Shown: positions 27,158-36,068 of the stretch, one piece after another | Layout: every line of letters starts with the position of its first letter | Numbering within the stretch: the stretch's first letter is position 1 | Origin: Okeania sp. SIO2B3 | GTDB lineage: Bacteria > Cyanobacteriota > Cyanobacteriia > Cyanobacteriales > Microcoleaceae | Direction of reading: 5' to 3' | DNA length: 64,000 bases | Assembly: GCF_010672525.1 (NCBI RefSeq) | Contig: NZ_JAAHGH010000017.1 | Location: forward strand, 44,855 to 108,854 | Program-made: the position numbers and the translations under genes | The notes under the pieces: model-generated | The model's input: the letters and a program-made list of their open reading frames with translations, nothing else | The model's database searches: none | Told to the model about the DNA's origin: nothing

Positions 27158-27697
27158 ATGCCATCTCCTATTGCTCACTCAGTTTCTGGATATGTACTAG
27201 CTAAGTTTCTACCCAAAAAACTATCAAAAGATTATGCATCTCATTGGTGGAACTTGGGGAATTTTTATCCTGTCTTTGTGGCCATTTTTCCTGACTTTGA
27301 TTTTCTTCCCCAGTTAATCACAGGAGAAAGATTTCATCGAGGTATTACCCATACTTTAATTTTTGCCATTGGTTTTAGTTTGATAGTTGGTTGGCTAATT
27401 AGTTATTTCCGCAAATCTTCATTTAAAAAAATACTCTTATTTACTTTTATTATCTATAGTTCTCATTTATTATTAGATTTATTGACGGCTGGTGGTTCAG
27501 GTGTACAATTGTTGTGGCCTTTGACAGATACATTTTTTAAATCAACAATATCTGTGTTTCCAGCAGTTCATCACTCCAGAGGAGTATTTGATCTTAGTCA
27601 TTTTATATTTATTGCTTGGGAATTATCTTACTCAGTATTAATTGTCAGTATATTATGGCTATGGAAGAATTGTTGTTCCAGCAAATTTTCTGAATAA
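27158..27697 (+). CDS. Membrane-bound metal-dependent hydrolase, DUF457/YdjM-like
   Basis: The 179-residue protein begins MPSPIAHSVSGYVLAKF, with conserved FPDFDFLP and the metal-ligand-like RFHRGITHT, typical of the YdjM/DUF457 inner-membrane family. About four hydrophobic spans follow (for example LIFAIGFSLIVGWLISYF and ILLFTFIIYSSHLLLDLL). Family function is uncertain; a phospholipase-like metal site has been proposed. It is 26 bp after glpD and 4 bp before the next gene, so it is certainly in the operon. Confidence 0.8.
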   Translation: MPSPIAHSVSGYVLAKFLPKKLSKDYASHWWNLGNFYPVFVAIFPDFDFLPQLITGERFHRGITHTLIFAIGFSLIVGWLISYFRKSSFKKILLFTFIIYSSHLLLDLLTAGGSGVQLLWPLTDTFFKSTISVFPAVHHSRGVFDLSHFIFIAWELSYSVLIVSILWLWKNCCSSKFSE

Positions 27698-27701
27698 ATC
27701 A

Positions 27702-28529
27702 ATGAATAGTCAAGTCAAAATAAATCAAAAAATTATAGCAGATGCTCACGTTCATATTCATAAATGTTTTGAAATTGACCAACTATTAAACGCATCTCTA
27801 ATCAATTTTCATAAAATATCTAGAACAAAAACCGATCTTGAAAACTCGGTTTTTTTGATATTTTTAACAGAAATGCTTGGCGATATTGAATTTAGTAGAT
27901 TATTAGAATATGCTCAAAATCATCACCAAATTAATAACTGGAAATTAGCTCCAACTAAAGAATCAATATCAATTTCTGCTACTAATAACGAAAATCAAAA
28001 AATTTTCATCATTGCTGGTCGGCAAATTGTAACCGCAGAAAAATTAGAAGTTTTAGCCCTAATTTCAGATAATGAATTTGCAGATGGTTTACCAGTAGAA
28101 ACTACCATCCAAAACATAGTATCAAAAAATGGCATACCCGTATTACCTTGGGGAGTAGGAAAATGGCTAGGTAAAAGAGGTAATATTTTACAAAAATTAT
28201 TAAATTCAGATACCTTTTCTATGGTATATCTCGGTGACAATAGTGGTCGTCCTAGTTTTTGGCCGAGACCATCTTTTTTTAAATTAGCTGAACAGAGGGG
28301 ATGGAAAGTTTTGCCAGGAACAGACCCTCTACCCTTAAAATCTGAATATACTAGACCAGGAAGCTTTGGGTTTATAGTAGAGGGTGAATTGAATTTGGCC
28401 GAACCAGGAAAAAGTATGAAGGAGATTTTATTAAATCCTACTACTTCAGTTCAACCCTATGGTTCCCTGGAAACACCATTTCAATTTATTCGTAACCAAT
28501 TTGCGATTAGATATGGTGCTCATAATTAG
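27702..28529 (+). CDS. PHP/amidohydrolase-like protein
   Basis: The start was chosen at ATG 27702 (275 residues), just after the previous stop; a longer frame from 27642 would overlap the upstream gene by 56 bp. The N terminus reads IIADAHVHIHKCF, with His16, His18 and His20. This HxH metal motif is typical of PHP and amidohydrolase-like enzymes. A later 'PVLPWGVGKWLGKRGNILQK' segment recalls the family, but other metal ligands are not clear. It could be a phosphoesterase acting with the neighbouring glycerol-phosphate enzyme. Substrate unknown. Confidence 0.6.
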   Translation: MNSQVKINQKIIADAHVHIHKCFEIDQLLNASLINFHKISRTKTDLENSVFLIFLTEMLGDIEFSRLLEYAQNHHQINNWKLAPTKESISISATNNENQKIFIIAGRQIVTAEKLEVLALISDNEFADGLPVETTIQNIVSKNGIPVLPWGVGKWLGKRGNILQKLLNSDTFSMVYLGDNSGRPSFWPRPSFFKLAEQRGWKVLPGTDPLPLKSEYTRPGSFGFIVEGELNLAEPGKSMKEILLNPTTSVQPYGSLETPFQFIRNQFAIRYGAHN

Positions 28530-28574
28530 CAAAATAGAAAGTTGTTAATCAGGGTAAAGAATGGAATATAAAAT

Positions 28575-29297
28575 ATGGTGACAACTAATTTTCCAGAAAC
28601 TGCAGATATAGAAACATCTTCCGATGATTATGCTTCCCGTTTTGCGGGAAATATTGGTGCTTGGTTGCTGAAAATACAGGAAGAAGCAACTTTAAAAATG
28701 TTAGCTCCCTATTCCAATGCCAAAATACTTGATGTAGGGGGTGGTCATGGTCAATTAACAGAACCTTTAATCAACAATAACTACCAAGTTACAATCTTAG
28801 GTAGTGCAGAAATTTGTCAGGCAAGAATTCAAAAATTTGTAGATGCTAATCTTTGCTCATTTCAAGTAGGGAATGTTTTAGAGTTACCCTATCCAAATGA
28901 TGCTTTTGATGTAGTAATTAGTTATAGATTTCTAGCTCATGTAACTCAATGGCATAATTTTTTAACCGAACTAACTAGGGTTGCTAAAAAAGCAGTAATA
29001 ATAGATTATCCTACAGTAAGAAGCGTTAATTCTATTGCTCCCTATTTGTTTAAACTGAAGAAAGGTTTAGAAGGTAATACAAGACCATTTATCTGTTATC
29101 AAGAATCAGAAATTTTAGATTATTTCAAATCTTTAGGCTTAAAACAAACAGAACGCTATGCACAATTTTTTATGCCAATGGTAGTTCATCGCGCCTTAAA
29201 ATCTCCGGGTATTTCTTCAGCATTAGAACAGTCAATTAGATTAACAGGATTAACCAGTTTATTTGGTTCTCCTGTAATTGCAAAATTTACACCATAA
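28575..29297 (+). CDS. Class I SAM-dependent methyltransferase
   Basis: The 240-residue methyltransferase has a Rossmann SAM motif I, ILDVGGGHGQLTEPL (about residues 53-67). The acidic strand-2 end is weakly conserved. A motif IV-like segment is DAFDVVISYRFLAHVTQW, as in Methyltransf_11 proteins. It probably modifies a sugar, lipid or cofactor in the glycan pathway. A decayed copy of its C-terminal third lies about 800 bp downstream (30104-30300), beyond the next gene. Confidence 0.85.
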   Translation: MVTTNFPETADIETSSDDYASRFAGNIGAWLLKIQEEATLKMLAPYSNAKILDVGGGHGQLTEPLINNNYQVTILGSAEICQARIQKFVDANLCSFQVGNVLELPYPNDAFDVVISYRFLAHVTQWHNFLTELTRVAKKAVIIDYPTVRSVNSIAPYLFKLKKGLEGNTRPFICYQESEILDYFKSLGLKQTERYAQFFMPMVVHRALKSPGISSALEQSIRLTGLTSLFGSPVIAKFTP

Positions 29298-29352
29298 AAT
29301 ATCTGAATCCATAAAAATATTGCATCTACTATAGGCAGGAGAAAAAGTAAAT

Positions 29353-30075
29353 ATGGGAATACTAAATAATCTAAGGATTAGTTTAAGAGGTATTCAGAAT
29401 TTATTATCCAAAATCAAGAGTTTACTAATTGCTAAAATAACGGGAAAGGGTGCTCAAAATATCTGGGTTAATTTGTATCGAAAGGCAGCATTAGAAACCG
29501 CTGATTATGTTGAAAAAAATATGCTGACCGTACCTTACTTTCAAACTCGCAATCAATTGTTAAAATTGAGTTTGTCAAAAGTAAAAGTAAATGGTTTATT
29601 TTTAGAATTTGGCTGTGGTTGGCAAGCTAAATCAATCAATTTTATTGCCAATCATATTGACAAAACTGTACATGGATTTGATTCGTTTGAGGGATTACCA
29701 GAGCCTTGGTTTGGCAATTTAGGTAAGCAAAGTTTTTCGGCAGGTGGTAAACTTCCTAATGTTAGGAATAATGTTCAGGTTCATGCTGGTTGGTTTGATC
29801 AAACCTTACCAGAATTTACCGCAACTCATGGGGATGTAGTAGCATTTTTACACATAGATTGCGATATTTATTCTTCAACCAAAACTATATTTGATTGCCT
29901 AAAAGATCGAATAGTTCCTGGAACAGTTATTCAGTTTGATGAATATTTTAATTATCCTGGTTGGAAAAATCACGAATATAAAGCTTTTCAGGAATTGGTA
30001 ATTGAGAAAGGATTGAAGTATGAGTATTTAGGTTATTGTGAATCTAGCTTTACTGTAGCTGTTATCATAAGATAA
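29353..30075 (+). CDS. TylF/MycF-like SAM-dependent methyltransferase
   Basis: The 240-residue protein has a SAM site FLEFGCGWQAKSINFIA and an acidic loop HGFDSFEGLPEPWFG. The metal/catalytic motif is FLHIDCDIYSSTKTIFDCL, the pattern of TylF-type Mg-dependent macrolide or sugar O-methyltransferases. Likely role: O-methylation of a sugar hydroxyl in the exported glycan. Last intact gene of the six-gene operon; an 'aggcagga' ribosome site precedes its ATG. Confidence 0.85.
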   Translation: MGILNNLRISLRGIQNLLSKIKSLLIAKITGKGAQNIWVNLYRKAALETADYVEKNMLTVPYFQTRNQLLKLSLSKVKVNGLFLEFGCGWQAKSINFIANHIDKTVHGFDSFEGLPEPWFGNLGKQSFSAGGKLPNVRNNVQVHAGWFDQTLPEFTATHGDVVAFLHIDCDIYSSTKTIFDCLKDRIVPGTVIQFDEYFNYPGWKNHEYKAFQELVIEKGLKYEYLGYCESSFTVAVIIR

Positions 30076-30103
30076 ATTCAGAAAACCCTTTTCGGTTTAT
30101 TTG

Positions 30104-30300
30104 TGATCAAGAATCAGAAATTCTAGATTATTTAAAATCTCTAGGTTTAAAACAAACAGAACGCTATCCACTAATTTTTATGCCAATAGTAGTTCATCGG
30201 GGGTTAAAATATCCGGGTATTTATTAAATACTAGAACAGTCAATTAGATTAACAAGATAACCAGTTTATTTGGTTTACCTGTAATTGCTAAATTCTCTAA
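30104..30300 (+). pseudogene. Decayed duplicate of the 28575 methyltransferase C terminus
   Basis: It is about 80% identical at nucleotide level to 29090-29290. The frame reads CDQESEILDYLKSLGLKQTE then RYPLIFMPIVVHRGLKYPGI and a stop; past the stop, ILEQSIRLT, and after a further shift LFGLPVIAKF can be followed. The upstream two thirds of the gene are absent. Partial duplication carried the gene tail beyond the TylF-like gene, or an ancestral tandem pair lost one member. Confidence 0.85.
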
Positions 30301-30659
30301 TATTTGATTAAGAAATAAAGCATAATATTGTCATTGGGAGATGGTAATCAAATCAGTTAAAATGGTAAACCAAGATAATTGCTTTTCTGACCCCCTTAAA
30401 GACAGTTTGATGTTGTCATTGTGAGGCGACGATCAAACGAGTTAACCTTTTGGAGTAGAAATTGAGTCAGCCAAAGCAATCTTGCGTCTTGACTACTGGG
30501 CCAAGGATTGCCACGGAGTGAGGCAGATTTAGTACATCAAAATAATTGCTTTCCCAACCCCCCTCGCAATGACATTGAATAGGCAAGTGAGCTGATTTAA
30601 TATTTACTTGATAAATAAGCTCTAAAAATCAACTAAAACATTTATAAAAAGAAAAAAAT
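30301..30659. other. Intergenic region with degenerate 'cattgcgag' repeats
   Basis: Fragments such as 'attgtcattg', 'tgtcattgtgaggcgacga', 'aaagcaatcttgcg' and 'ctcgcaatgaca' are degenerate relatives of the inverted repeat at 10351-10426. No gene was recognised. Confidence 0.5.
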
Positions 30660-31703
30660 ATGGAGGAAAACTTTAAATATAAACTGCCACCAAATTCTCG
30701 TGCCTTAATAACTGGGGCAACAGGATTTACAGGTTCAGTGCTGGTAAATAAATTAGTTAAACAAGGCGTAGAAGTAGTAGCGATCGCTCGTAAAACTTCC
30801 AACTTAAAACCATTTGCTGGAATGCCAATAAAATGGCTTCAAGGAGATGTTTTTGACCAAAATTTAATAGATGAAGCTGTGAAAGGAGTTAACTATATAT
30901 TTCACATGGTGACTCCATTTCGGGAAGCAAAATCTGCCGATATTGGTTATTATAACGTTCATGTTTTAAGCACCCAACTATTAGCAAAAGCAGCATTAAA
31001 AGAAGCAAATTTTCAACGTTTTGTTCACGTTTCTACTATAGGAATTCATGGTCATGTAGAAAACCCACCTGGTGATGAAAACTGTCCGATGAAACCAGGA
31101 GATATTTATCAAGAAACTAAACTAGAGGGAGAAATTTGGATTAAACAGTTTGGTGAAAAAGAAGGATTACCAGTTAGTATAGTTAGACCAGCTGGAATAT
31201 ACGGTCCGGGAGAAAAAAGACTATTAAAAATTTTTAAATGGGTAGCTAAAGGTAGAGTACCAGTTATTGGAAATGGTAGTAACTTACTACATTTTATTCA
31301 TGTTGACGATTTGACTAACTTTTTTATATTAACTGCAACTCATCCACAAGCAGTAGGAGAAGTTTTTATCTGTGGTAGTCCTGAAGCTATGACATTTAAA
31401 AATCTGGTAAAAATAATCAGTGAATATTATGGAGTTTCGGCAAAATTTTTGCAGTTCCCCGCAGCTCCTATATTTGCACTCGGAGACATTTTAGAATTTA
31501 TTTGTCGGCCTTTAGGAATTGAACCACCTATATACAGAAGGAGGCTAGCATTTTATACAAAAGACCGCTCATTTAATACAACCAAAATGAGAAACTTATT
31601 AGGGTTTATAACTGCTCATTCAGATGAAGAGGGATTAAAAGAACAAGCTCAATGGTATCTAGATAATGGCTGGGTTTTACTTTCTAAAGCAGGCAACAAG
31701 TAA
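30660..31703 (+). CDS. NAD-dependent epimerase/dehydratase (extended SDR)
   Basis: The 347-residue extended short-chain dehydrogenase has a cofactor motif GATGFTG (Gly19, Gly22, Gly25), the VSTIG serine segment and the catalytic Tyr150-x3-Lys154 (YQETK). SIVRPAGIYGPGE and HFIHVDDL are as in nucleotide-sugar epimerases and 3-beta-HSD-like proteins. It probably modifies a nucleotide-activated sugar or polyketide-like intermediate of the cluster. It opens the second gene block. A remnant of a second epimerase tail follows at 31752-31853. Confidence 0.85.
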   Translation: MEENFKYKLPPNSRALITGATGFTGSVLVNKLVKQGVEVVAIARKTSNLKPFAGMPIKWLQGDVFDQNLIDEAVKGVNYIFHMVTPFREAKSADIGYYNVHVLSTQLLAKAALKEANFQRFVHVSTIGIHGHVENPPGDENCPMKPGDIYQETKLEGEIWIKQFGEKEGLPVSIVRPAGIYGPGEKRLLKIFKWVAKGRVPVIGNGSNLLHFIHVDDLTNFFILTATHPQAVGEVFICGSPEAMTFKNLVKIISEYYGVSAKFLQFPAAPIFALGDILEFICRPLGIEPPIYRRRLAFYTKDRSFNTTKMRNLLGFITAHSDEEGLKEQAQWYLDNGWVLLSKAGNK

Positions 31704-31751
31704 CAGTAGAAAAAATATTTCCTAGTCTTTTATCTATCATCAGTCTATGTC

Positions 31752-31853
31752 CTAAATAATCGGGAATTTGAAAAATCTAAACAAGTTTTAGGAGTTGAAC
31801 CTCAATACTAAATTAAAGAAAGGATTCAAAAGACTACAAATTGGTATCAATAA
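31752..31853 (+). pseudogene. C-terminal remnant of a second epimerase/dehydratase
   Basis: The frame reads LNNREFEKSKQVLGVEPQY, a stop, then IKERIQKTTNWYQ and a stop. This is the recognisable tail of NAD-dependent epimerases (…A-K-x-V-L-G-Y-x-P-x-Y-x-I-x-E-G-I-x-x-T-V-x-W-Y). It is not a direct copy of the intact neighbour's tail, so a related tandem gene was probably lost here. Confidence 0.7.
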
Positions 31854-31917
31854 CAGAGATGGTTATAAGTAAATAATTAGGTTAAGTATTAACTATTTAA
31901 TTAGAGATATAGGAAAG

Positions 31918-33771
31918 ATGGATAAAAAGCTTAAGCAACTTTTGAAACACACAAATTCTCTCGAGGAATTAGTTAATCTAGTTAAACAAGTAGATTTTTC
32001 AGAAATTAAAAGTACAGAAATTAGCTTAATCGATAAAAGTATCAAAAAACTCTCTCAGAAACCAGAATTTAAAATTGCCTATCTAGGAAACTATACAATT
32101 GAACCTTTGCCTTCTTATGTTAATGCTTTCTCTGTTTCTGAAGGAATAATTGCAGAAGAATATATTGGCAGCTATCAGCAATATTTTCAGGAATTACTCA
32201 ATCCTAATTCCCCTCTAATTAACTATAATCCCGATTTAATTTATTTAGATATATCTCTGAGAGAGTTACAGCCGAAAATATATTATGAGTATTCAAGCTT
32301 ATCTTTAGATGAAAGAAAAAATAGTTTAAATTTTATAATTTCACATATATCAGATTGGCTGAAAGTGGCACTTAATCAAACCAGTGCAAATATTCTGATA
32401 AGTAACTTTCTACAACCAAATTTTTATCAAACTGGTATTGCTGACCTAAATCAGGAGTATGGAGAATCAGAATTTTATTTAGAATTAAATCTGGCACTGC
32501 TTTGTTTGCTAAAAAAAGAGTCAAGAGTACATCTTTTTGATATTGAACGGTTAGCTTCAAGGTTTGGTAAAGAACAAGTCCACAATCCAAAAATGTATTA
32601 TATCGCCAAAATGGAATGGCGAGAAAATTTTCTCCCAACTATTGCCAGGGAATTAATTAGATATATAAAAGCAATTAAAGGTTATACCAAAAAATGTCTT
32701 GTACTCGACTTAGATAATACTCTGTGGGGAGGAGTCGTTGGAGAAGAAGGAGTAATGGGTATTAAAATCGGTCAAGGCGACCCAGTTTCGGAAGCATTTT
32801 TAGAATTTCAACGCAAAATTAAAACAGTTAAAGACCGAGGAATATTACTGGCAATTTGTAGTAAAAATAATATCAATGATGCTTTAGAAGCTTTTGAAAA
32901 AAGACCAGAAATGCCTCTGAAAAAATCTGACTTTTCAGCAATGGAAATTAACTGGGAACCTAAGCACAAAAATTTGCAAAAAATTGCTTCTACTTTAAAT
33001 ATTGGCACAGATAGTTTAGTTTTTATAGATGATAATCCGGCAGAGTGCAGTTTAGTAACTCAAATGATGCCAGAAGTTAAAACTATACTATTGCCATCCG
33101 ATCCTGCTACTTATTCAGAATTGCTAGAGCAACTAAATGAGTTTGAAAAAGTCCAAATTTTGCAAGATGATTTAAGCAAAGCTACTCAGTATATCCAAAA
33201 TAAACAACGGGAAGAGCATAAGCAGCAGATTGGAGATATGGCAAGCTATTTGGAAAGTTTAGGAACAGAAATTAAGATTTGGGAAGCAACTGAAGAAGAC
33301 TTACCTCGCGTGCATCAACTATTTAGCAAAACCAATCAATTTAATCTGACAACCATTCGTTATTCAATGGCAGAAGTAGAGAAGTTTTTTCAAGATAGTA
33401 ATTATGACTTGACTGTAATATCTGCCCATGATAACTTTGGAGAAATTGGTACGATCGCTCTATATCTGCTTGACCTCCGAGAAAAACCTTATTTGCTCAT
33501 TGATAGTTTGATAATGAGTTGTAGAGCAATGGGTAGAGGAATAGAAACGGCGATCGTTAACCATCTGAAAACTAAATATTTAACCAACCATCCTGAAATT
33601 CAACTTAGCGCCACCTACATTCCAACCAAAAAAAATAAACCAGTTGTAGATTTTTTTGAACAGCAAGGATTTGAGGTAGTAAAAAAAGAGGAGACGGGTA
33701 CAAAAAAATATATTCTCAAGTCAGAATCTGCTAAATTGATTGATAGTTCATGGATTAAAATTATTGCTTAA
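31918..33771 (+). CDS. FkbH-like HAD-IIIC protein
   Basis: The 617-residue protein has three parts: an N-terminal SGNH-like region (about 50-225), the HAD phosphatase core, and a GNAT-like C terminus (about 445-600). The HAD nucleophile motif is LDLDNTLWGGVVGEEG (Asp264, Asp266, Thr268), with ICSKNN and FIDDNPAE motifs later. FkbH-family proteins dephosphorylate 1,3-bisphosphoglycerate and load a glyceryl unit onto an acyl carrier protein, and related proteins occur in polysaccharide clusters. The ACP gene follows after 50 bp, which strongly supports a carrier-loading role. The exact acyl group is inferred. Confidence 0.85.
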   Translation: MDKKLKQLLKHTNSLEELVNLVKQVDFSEIKSTEISLIDKSIKKLSQKPEFKIAYLGNYTIEPLPSYVNAFSVSEGIIAEEYIGSYQQYFQELLNPNSPLINYNPDLIYLDISLRELQPKIYYEYSSLSLDERKNSLNFIISHISDWLKVALNQTSANILISNFLQPNFYQTGIADLNQEYGESEFYLELNLALLCLLKKESRVHLFDIERLASRFGKEQVHNPKMYYIAKMEWRENFLPTIARELIRYIKAIKGYTKKCLVLDLDNTLWGGVVGEEGVMGIKIGQGDPVSEAFLEFQRKIKTVKDRGILLAICSKNNINDALEAFEKRPEMPLKKSDFSAMEINWEPKHKNLQKIASTLNIGTDSLVFIDDNPAECSLVTQMMPEVKTILLPSDPATYSELLEQLNEFEKVQILQDDLSKATQYIQNKQREEHKQQIGDMASYLESLGTEIKIWEATEEDLPRVHQLFSKTNQFNLTTIRYSMAEVEKFFQDSNYDLTVISAHDNFGEIGTIALYLLDLREKPYLLIDSLIMSCRAMGRGIETAIVNHLKTKYLTNHPEIQLSATYIPTKKNKPVVDFFEQQGFEVVKKEETGTKKYILKSESAKLIDSSWIKIIA

Positions 33772-33821
33772 TTTAAACCCCGTCCTTAAAAGCGAGGTCC
33801 TATAAAAAAAAGGAGAAATTA

Positions 33822-34058
33822 ATGGAAAGTCTAGAAGATAAAATCAAAGAAATTATGACAGATATTTTGGAAATTGATGATGAAGAAATCACCGATGAAT
33901 TTGGACCAGAAAATGCTGATACTTGGGATTCATTAAATAATCTCAAAATGATTACTGCCTTAGAAGAAGAATTTAAAATTAGCTTAACAATGGATCAAAT
34001 TGATTCTATGGTAAATTTCTCAGAAATTAAAAAAGTTATTAGTAACCATGCTAATTAA
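33822..34058 (+). CDS. Acyl carrier protein
   Basis: The 78-residue acidic four-helix carrier has the phosphopantetheine site in ADTWDSLNNLKM (Ser37), the D-S-L core of the family. A near-perfect ribosome site (AAGGAG, 33810-33815) precedes the ATG. It is too diverged to be the housekeeping AcpP and lies between FkbH and the MaoC-SDR fusion, so it probably carries their intermediate. A family A MITE (34056-34335) begins at its stop codon and now separates it from the next gene. Confidence 0.9.
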   Translation: MESLEDKIKEIMTDILEIDDEEITDEFGPENADTWDSLNNLKMITALEEEFKISLTMDQIDSMVNFSEIKKVISNHAN

Positions 34059-34335
34059 TTAGGGTTTGCGTATGGAAAGTCTTTTTGCTCTTTGTAGGAG
34101 ACAGGAGACAACCCACCCCTCGCCCCTCCCCCTCCCAGGAGGGAAATACAGGATAAATGGGAATGAGCTAGGAGGTAGGAGTTAAGAATTATCTCTCAAT
34201 TTTTCTGCCATAATCATCCCAAAATACTAGCTTTATGCAGCTCTTGCCACCGAAAAGCTGGTACTTTTTTTTACTCTAAAACGCTAAAACCAATATCAGT
34301 CAATACTTTTAGAATTAATCAGCAAGCCCTAATTA
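34056..34335. mobile_element. MITE family A, copy 3
   Basis: A 268-bp element from GGGTTTGCGTATGGAAAGTC to AATCAGCAAGCCC is flanked by TAATTA at 34056-34061 and 34330-34335. It overlaps the ACP stop codon and ends 30 bp before the MaoC-SDR ATG, so it inserted inside the operon. The core carries 'ggaggtagg'-type simple repeats. Confidence 0.85.
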
Positions 34336-34365
34336 GAAATACTTTTGCTCAGGAAAGAAAAGACC

Positions 34366-35988
34366 ATGGAAAAGGTATTCAAAATCCATGAAAAAATGGT
34401 TGCAAATTTTGCCTCCATCAGTGGTGATTATAACTCTTTGCATATGGATGAAGAGTTTGCCAGAAAAACTAAATATCGGCAACGACTTGTTCATGGAATG
34501 TTACCCTTTAGTTTTATTTCTCTAATTCAACAAAACTTTCCAGACCAACAAGTAGAATTTTTAGAACTAGATACCAGCTTTCGTAAGCCAATATTAATTG
34601 GTGATGAAATTAGACTAGACTACACATATTCAGAAACAGAAACTGGAAAATTTTCCTATAATGCTATCTGGTATAATCATCTGAATGAAGAAATAGTAAT
34701 AAAGTCTAAAGGAAATTTTACTTTATACCCTTTTAATCAGGAAATCAGAGATATAGCTCCAAATCAAACTTCTTGCTTATTAGATGAAGTTTCAGAGAAT
34801 AACTGGACTATTAATGAAATCGCTAATAAAAAAGAAGAGTTAAATATATTGCTTAACTCCATACTGCTGAAAAAATATTTAGATTCTATTATTAATGAAG
34901 GTTTTTCAAGTAATACTAATTCCATAGATATACCAATTAGCCATAACTTAATTTCAACTCTATTGTTATCTACATTGGTGGGAATGAAATTGCCAGGAAA
35001 ATATGCCACATTTGCCAAATTTAAATTTTCATTTTCAGACCAAGTTCCTTTATCTGAATCAATAAAACTTGTTGGAGAAGTTGGTAAAGTTTCTGTGGCA
35101 AGTGAATCTATGGAAGTAGCTACTACCCTTTTAAAAGAAAATACTGTTTTAGCAACAGGTAAATTAAATGTAGTAGTAAATTCTCCACCACAAAACATTA
35201 TAAGTTGCCAAGAAATAAAATCTAATTATATAGATATGGGCTTAAAAGATAAAGTGGTGGTTATTACTGGTGCTAGTCGTGGAATAGGAGCAGCAACTGC
35301 CAAATTATTTGCAATGCACGGTGCTAAAGTTGTCGTTAATTATTACAAAGGAAAAAAAGATGCAGAATTAATTGTTGAGGATATTGAAAAAAATGGTGGA
35401 GTTGCTATTCCATTGCAATGTGATATTAGACAAAAATTAGAAGTAGAAAAATTTATTGCTCAGGTGGTAGAAAAATTTGGCACTGTCAATGTATTAGTTA
35501 ATAATGCAGTGAAAGAAGCTATACCTAAAAATGTTGTTAAACTAGAGTGGCAAGATTATTTAAGTGAATTAGAAGTATCCTTAAAAGGAATGCACAATTG
35601 TTGTCAAGCTATATTGCCGATTTTAAAACAACAAAAGTCTGGTAAAATAATAAATTTATCAACAATTTTTGTAGAAAATCCAGTCACTGGGCAAAGTCAA
35701 TATATAACAGCAAAAAGTGCTGTAGTAGGCTACACAAAAAGTTTAGCAAAAGAACTCGCAAAATTAAATATACAAGTCAATTTTGTCGTACCCAATATGA
35801 CAGAGACAGACTTAGTATCATGTATACCTTCAGATTTCACAAAAAGAATAGCAGCTTCCAGAGATTTTGGCAGAAATTTACAACCAATTGAAGTTGCTCA
35901 AAGCATTTTATTTTTAGCCTCTAACTGGGCAAATTCTATCACCGGACAGAAAGTGGTTTTAAACTTAGGCGATTTACCTTTCGGATAA
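34366..35988 (+). CDS. MaoC-like hydratase fused to an SDR reductase
   Basis: Start chosen at ATG 34366 (540 residues), with AGGAAAG 8 bp upstream, in preference to an in-frame TTG at 34345. The N-terminal hot-dog domain has the hydratase signature FASISGDYNSLHMDEEFA with its Asp/His pair. A second hot-dog-like half (about 150-285) lacks that signature. The C-terminal SDR domain has VVVITGASRGIGAA (residues about 297-310), NNAV, and the Ser...Tyr446-x3-Lys450 site (YITAK), as in 3-oxoacyl-ACP reductases. Dehydration and reduction of a carrier-bound acyl group are expected. Next to FkbH and ACP, this suggests synthesis of a short hydroxy- or enoyl-acyl unit. Confidence 0.85.
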   Translation: MEKVFKIHEKMVANFASISGDYNSLHMDEEFARKTKYRQRLVHGMLPFSFISLIQQNFPDQQVEFLELDTSFRKPILIGDEIRLDYTYSETETGKFSYNAIWYNHLNEEIVIKSKGNFTLYPFNQEIRDIAPNQTSCLLDEVSENNWTINEIANKKEELNILLNSILLKKYLDSIINEGFSSNTNSIDIPISHNLISTLLLSTLVGMKLPGKYATFAKFKFSFSDQVPLSESIKLVGEVGKVSVASESMEVATTLLKENTVLATGKLNVVVNSPPQNIISCQEIKSNYIDMGLKDKVVVITGASRGIGAATAKLFAMHGAKVVVNYYKGKKDAELIVEDIEKNGGVAIPLQCDIRQKLEVEKFIAQVVEKFGTVNVLVNNAVKEAIPKNVVKLEWQDYLSELEVSLKGMHNCCQAILPILKQQKSGKIINLSTIFVENPVTGQSQYITAKSAVVGYTKSLAKELAKLNIQVNFVVPNMTETDLVSCIPSDFTKRIAASRDFGRNLQPIEVAQSILFLASNWANSITGQKVVLNLGDLPFG

Positions 35989-36068
35989 TCAAATAATATC
36001 AAATAAAAAAATATAATTTCACTGTTAAGTAAAGATTAGTTTATTAAAATTAGGATGGATAATTTAAT

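Noticed and set aside
27642..27701. Upstream start for the PHP-like protein
   Set aside because: It would overlap the preceding membrane-protein gene by 56 bp. The ATG at 27702 just after that stop fits the operon spacing and brings the HxH motif to its usual place.
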